Assembly (NCBI GenBank): GCA_010094045.1
Contig: ML986624.1
Coordinates: 202,662 to 266,661 of the forward strand
DNA length: 64,000 bases
Source: Lojkania enalia
Taxonomy: Eukaryota; Ascomycota; Dothideomycetes; Pleosporales
Reading direction: 5' to 3'
The position numbers were made by a program, and so were the translations under genes. Each line of letters opens with the position of its first letter. Position 1 is the first letter of the stretch. The notes beneath the pieces were generated by a model, which ran no database searches, had not been told where the DNA came from, and worked only from the letters and a program-made list of their open reading frames with translations. Of this stretch, positions 58,962 to 64,000 are shown piece by piece.

Positions 58962-59408
58962 AGTTGTGATGCAATAATGGAACGGTGGAGTTGAACCAAG
59001 AGATCGAACAAGCGGAACGTAAGGGAATTGACGGCTAACATTGTGGGATAGGGCTTACCATCTCTGACATCGGCAAAAAGAATCCCAAGGGCAAGCGATC
59101 TACATAAGCGTCATCCAGAAAACGGGGATAGGATGATGTACGATTGAGGGCGACTTCATGATATGTTGATGCGGCAGCATTAGGAATGGGACACAGGGCG
59201 TATGATGGGCTCATTTCTATGAATGGCATACTTACACCAGGATCCTTTCTCTCAGGGATACCTCAGAAATGAAAATGTGAAACTTCAACAACCATCGGTC
59301 AAGCTTAATTAAGCTATAGGACGCAACGTGACAAGACATTAAATTATGAAAGCGATAACGACGTTGGCCTTTTTTTTCTTTTGCGTTTTATTGTACATGC
59401 TCCCTGGC
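58962..59408. other. Intergenic, no gene seen
   Basis: 3' flank of eL38 and of the pseudogene, which converge. Confidence 0.5.
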
Positions 59409-60349
59409 CTACTGTACCTTCTTCACCTCGAATTTGTACTGGTCTTTCCGATCTAGATACACCACCTTCCTTAATCCCGCCTCATCGACCTTCTTGAAAT
59501 CCTCAAGCGGCAACAAGAAGACACTGTGATCGCCGTAATGTATTGATATAGTGAGGTCCAGATTGATTAGCTGCATAGGCTGTACCGCCTTATCCGCATC
59601 CATGGTAACTATTAGCAAAGGCATCTACGGTCCCGGAATGGTCTTTTCGCCCAAGTGTATCAGCATCAAGTCGACATTATGGTCCCTGAACCGCTTAAGG
59701 ACCTCTGGGTTCATCTACCATGAGCATGTCGCCAGAGATGTATATCTGATAGCTATTCTCGAACATAAAGTCCATATTCGAGGGTTAGGCATACCAAAAA
59801 CTCAATCATTCAACCGTTTGTTGGCGGAACAGCCTGCAGAACCTCGTTTGCAGCAGATAAACGCCTGGGCAGAACGTGTTTTCCCGGCAGCCAATGACTT
59901 TAATTGCTAGTGTTCGTCCGCCCGTATTCTGTGATTTATCGAAATCAATAATCGTGCTATCGAAGAAATCAAGCGCGTGAACGGCATTGAAGGAATCGCA
60001 TCCCTTTTGTGTCAAACAGGAATGCGCATACGGCGTTGTTATAGTAGGCGGGCCCTTCCGTAACTTGGCCTCGACTTGCTGATCAAAATGGTCGGCATGA
60101 TAATGCGACAGTAGAATGGCGTATATCCCAGGCAGCTCATGCAGGTCGACCGCAGGATTGGTTACTCGTGTAACGGATACTCCTGGTCCTATGTATACGT
60201 GGTCGCCTGCGTGCAAGAAATTTGGACCTGTGAGTATGCATACACCTCACATTCTAGAATTGCTGTTGCTATGCCGACGAAGAACAAGGAGGCTTTTTTT
60301 TTTCTCAAGTCGGAATACTTGCATGGACCTTCATATGCTTGACTTCCAT
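59409..60349 (-). pseudogene. Metallo-beta-lactamase-fold hydrolase pseudogene
   Basis: The minus strand keeps the full length of a fungal metallo-beta-lactamase-fold protein (UlaG/NAPE-PLD-like), but split over frames. It reads KKKASLFFVGIATAILE, GPNFLHAGDHVYIGPGVS, the metal motif LLSHYHADHFDQQVEA, TPYAHSCLTQKG, LDFFDSTIIDF, LPGKHVLPRR with AANEVLQAVPPTNG, YQIYISGDMLMVDE, VLKRFRDHNVDLMLIHLGEK and LLIVTMDADKAVQPMQLINL. Breaks include a TGA near the start, a frameshift before GPNFL, another after KVIG, TGA in place of Trp after PPTNG, further shifts around YQIYISGD, and a TAG before MPLLIV. At least six lesions rule out a working gene; one TGG-to-TGA change is of the RIP type. Confidence 0.85.
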
Positions 60350-61179
60350 GAGGTTTTGCGGAACTTCGCTGAGCTCTTTGGTGGGGACCGGACTAGGCTG
60401 GTGTAGGAGTGAGGTTCTTTATATTTGGGGGTGTTGCTGGCATTCTGGTTGCCGTTCTTCCATGGCAGGTTTGTTTCGAGGGGTGAAGCAATGGTATAAT
60501 GGAAGGCAGGAAAACATGGCGAAGAAAAGGAAACGACATTCATCAAGCGTTGTCGATGTGTAGACCATGATGACGACTTGGTGCGGTAATAGAATAGAGG
60601 GCTTGATTGAGCTGTACCTTGATTGGAGAGGAATGCTGCGTTCGTATTGCAGGTCTTCGTCGATCATAAATCAATATCTTGTAGGCAGAGGGTAGCTAAG
60701 CAACAGAGCCCGAAGGCTCCTGTAATGATATATCACATATTTCTACTCGGTGTAAGCCGTGGAGACGACTACGCGGCCGGTTGCGGAGTTAAGAAAGCGC
60801 GGCGACACAGGTGATCTTTAAGGCTCAGCAACAGCGGTCCTGACGGGGTGCAGGAGCGGGTGAGCTGAGCTGAGTACAGGTGATGATATCCGTTGACTTC
60901 CGGCGTCGTTCTTTCAGCCACAGATATTGCCGCCACATAACAGTCATTTCCTGTTCGGAGCAGCTGGACCCCTGTTCGCATTAAACCATTTTGGGACAGC
61001 TGTTCAGTGCCGCCGATGAGAACACTTGTCAGGCTTGAACCGCGCATTTCACGCGCGAACGGAATTGCAGCACAGGGAGAGCTTCCTTTAGCAATTTCTG
61101 AATAGGAAACATTCCGTCTTTCCCTTTCGTCTTGCCGCAACTTACGCTCCTTCTCCCTTCCCGCCCGCCGGCTGGGCAG
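60350..61179. other. Intergenic, promoter of GH47 gene
   Basis: No gene seen. The GH47 frame stays open upstream to 61132, but without an ATG. Confidence 0.45.
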
Positions 61180-63370
<2,191 letters not shown>

Positions 63371-63766
63371 GCATGGGGGAGTTCTCTGATTGAAGCATTT
63401 ACTATCGGTTTTCATGATTCCCCATTGTGTACTCCTTGCATTTGTGGCGTTTAGATACAAATTCTCAGGGTTTAAAAGCAAATATTGGCACCCGGTATGA
63501 AATAAAGCGTGTCGAATTAAGAAGCCAAAACTCGCTCTTCGGGAGAGACACGGCAACGCAAGTCACACTGGGCATATAGACAAGCTAGCACCCACCCCCT
63601 TTCTCCACCGTTTTTCCCTCCAGTCTTCTCACTTTCCACCACTCTGCTCTCCCGCTATAGGCCCTTGTCTACCTACTTCGCCCGCTTCACTTTTTCAGCC
63701 TTCCCACAAGTTGCGCCCCTTTACCCTCAGGCCAACAGTATACATTCACGTCCGTCAATCAACGCC
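63371..63766. other. Intergenic, promoter of the last gene
   Basis: CT-rich leader sequence before 63767; no gene seen. Confidence 0.45.
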
Positions 63767-64000
63767 ATGAGCGACTACGTTCCATACGACGTGCAAGACG
63801 ACCTAGGCCTACAATTGGAACTCTTTGACGGGGATGTTTATGTACATGTTGAGACGCAGCCTGTGAGTGGGTGTGTTAAAAAAAAAAATAATTTTCGCAT
63901 GCTAACAATGGGGTTAAGGCTCATTCCTCTCCCGGGCTCCAATGTGGAGTCTCAGTCTTACCAGAAGGACGCGTCAATGCACCCAAAGCCTGTGATATCC
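63767..64000 (+). CDS. Unknown protein, 5' part only (cut by window end)
   Basis: The first exon (63767-63862) starts MSDYVPYDVQDDLGLQLELF and ends at a clean GTGAGT donor. An acceptor (AAG at 63916-63918, with GCTAACA upstream) opens a second exon that reads AHSSPGLQCGVSVLPEGRVN and runs off the window in frame. No domain can be named from 59 residues. Confidence 0.6.
   Translation, partial: MSDYVPYDVQDDLGLQLELFDGDVYVHVETQPVSGCVKKKNNFRMLTMGLRLIPLPGSNVESQSYQKDASMHPKPVIS

Overview
This is a 64 kb window of nuclear DNA from a filamentous ascomycete fungus (Pezizomycotina; I lean towards Leotiomycetes, by overall impression only). The evidence is many short spliceosomal introns (about 48-80 nt, GTANGT donors, CTAAC-like branch sites, YAG acceptors), fungal-type genes (a HET-domain protein, DUF7703 membrane protein, a PRP28 spliceosomal helicase, mL59) and interspersed AT-rich gene-poor DNA. 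Exon structures were worked out by hand from splice signals and reading frame, so most genes below are spliced models. There are two assembly gaps (11589-11663 and 32132-32202).

Layout. 1-5.8 kb: repeat-like and decayed DNA around a DUF7703 membrane protein gene. 5.8-18.9 kb: dense housekeeping block (histidine phosphatase, proteasome alpha subunit PRE10, an unknown Gln-rich protein, mitoribosomal mL59, proteasome beta subunit PUP3, helicase PRP28, a four-TM protein, an unknown single-TM protein). 18.9-23.2 kb: AT-rich, gene-poor. 23.2-25.8 kb: two small secreted proteins (a PEBP-like protein and an unknown). 26.3-30.9 kb: eIF3m, UMP-CMP kinase with a probable N-terminal membrane extension, and an unknown protein with an F-box-like start. 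31.6-33.1 kb: decayed DNA and a gap. 33.1-35.1 kb: HET-domain gene. 35.5-44.6 kb: a surface-polysaccharide-like group made of a membrane acyltransferase-3, a processive family-2 glycosyltransferase, and a divergently transcribed fusion of a GH16-like lectin domain to a second acyltransferase-3. 44.6-48 kb: gene-poor. 48-53.7 kb: SVP26, BUD23, IDH1 and a hydroxyisobutyrate-dehydrogenase-like gene. 53.7-57.9 kb: decayed or unresolved genes and AT-rich DNA. 57.9-64 kb: a 60-residue membrane protein, ribosomal protein eL38, a heavily mutated metallo-beta-lactamase-fold pseudogene, a GH47 mannosidase and the start of one further gene.

The best candidate for an undescribed system is the 35.5-44.6 kb group: a polymer-making GT2 enzyme beside two related membrane O-acyltransferases, one carrying an extracellular GH16-fold domain whose catalytic motif appears lost. 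I infer a pathway that makes and acyl-modifies a cell-surface or secreted polysaccharide; this is inference from domain content and position. Also notable are two GC-AG introns, a 10-nt exon, two proteasome genes whose first coding exon is only the ATG, and a UMP-CMP kinase whose upstream ORF is joined in frame by a 78-nt intron.
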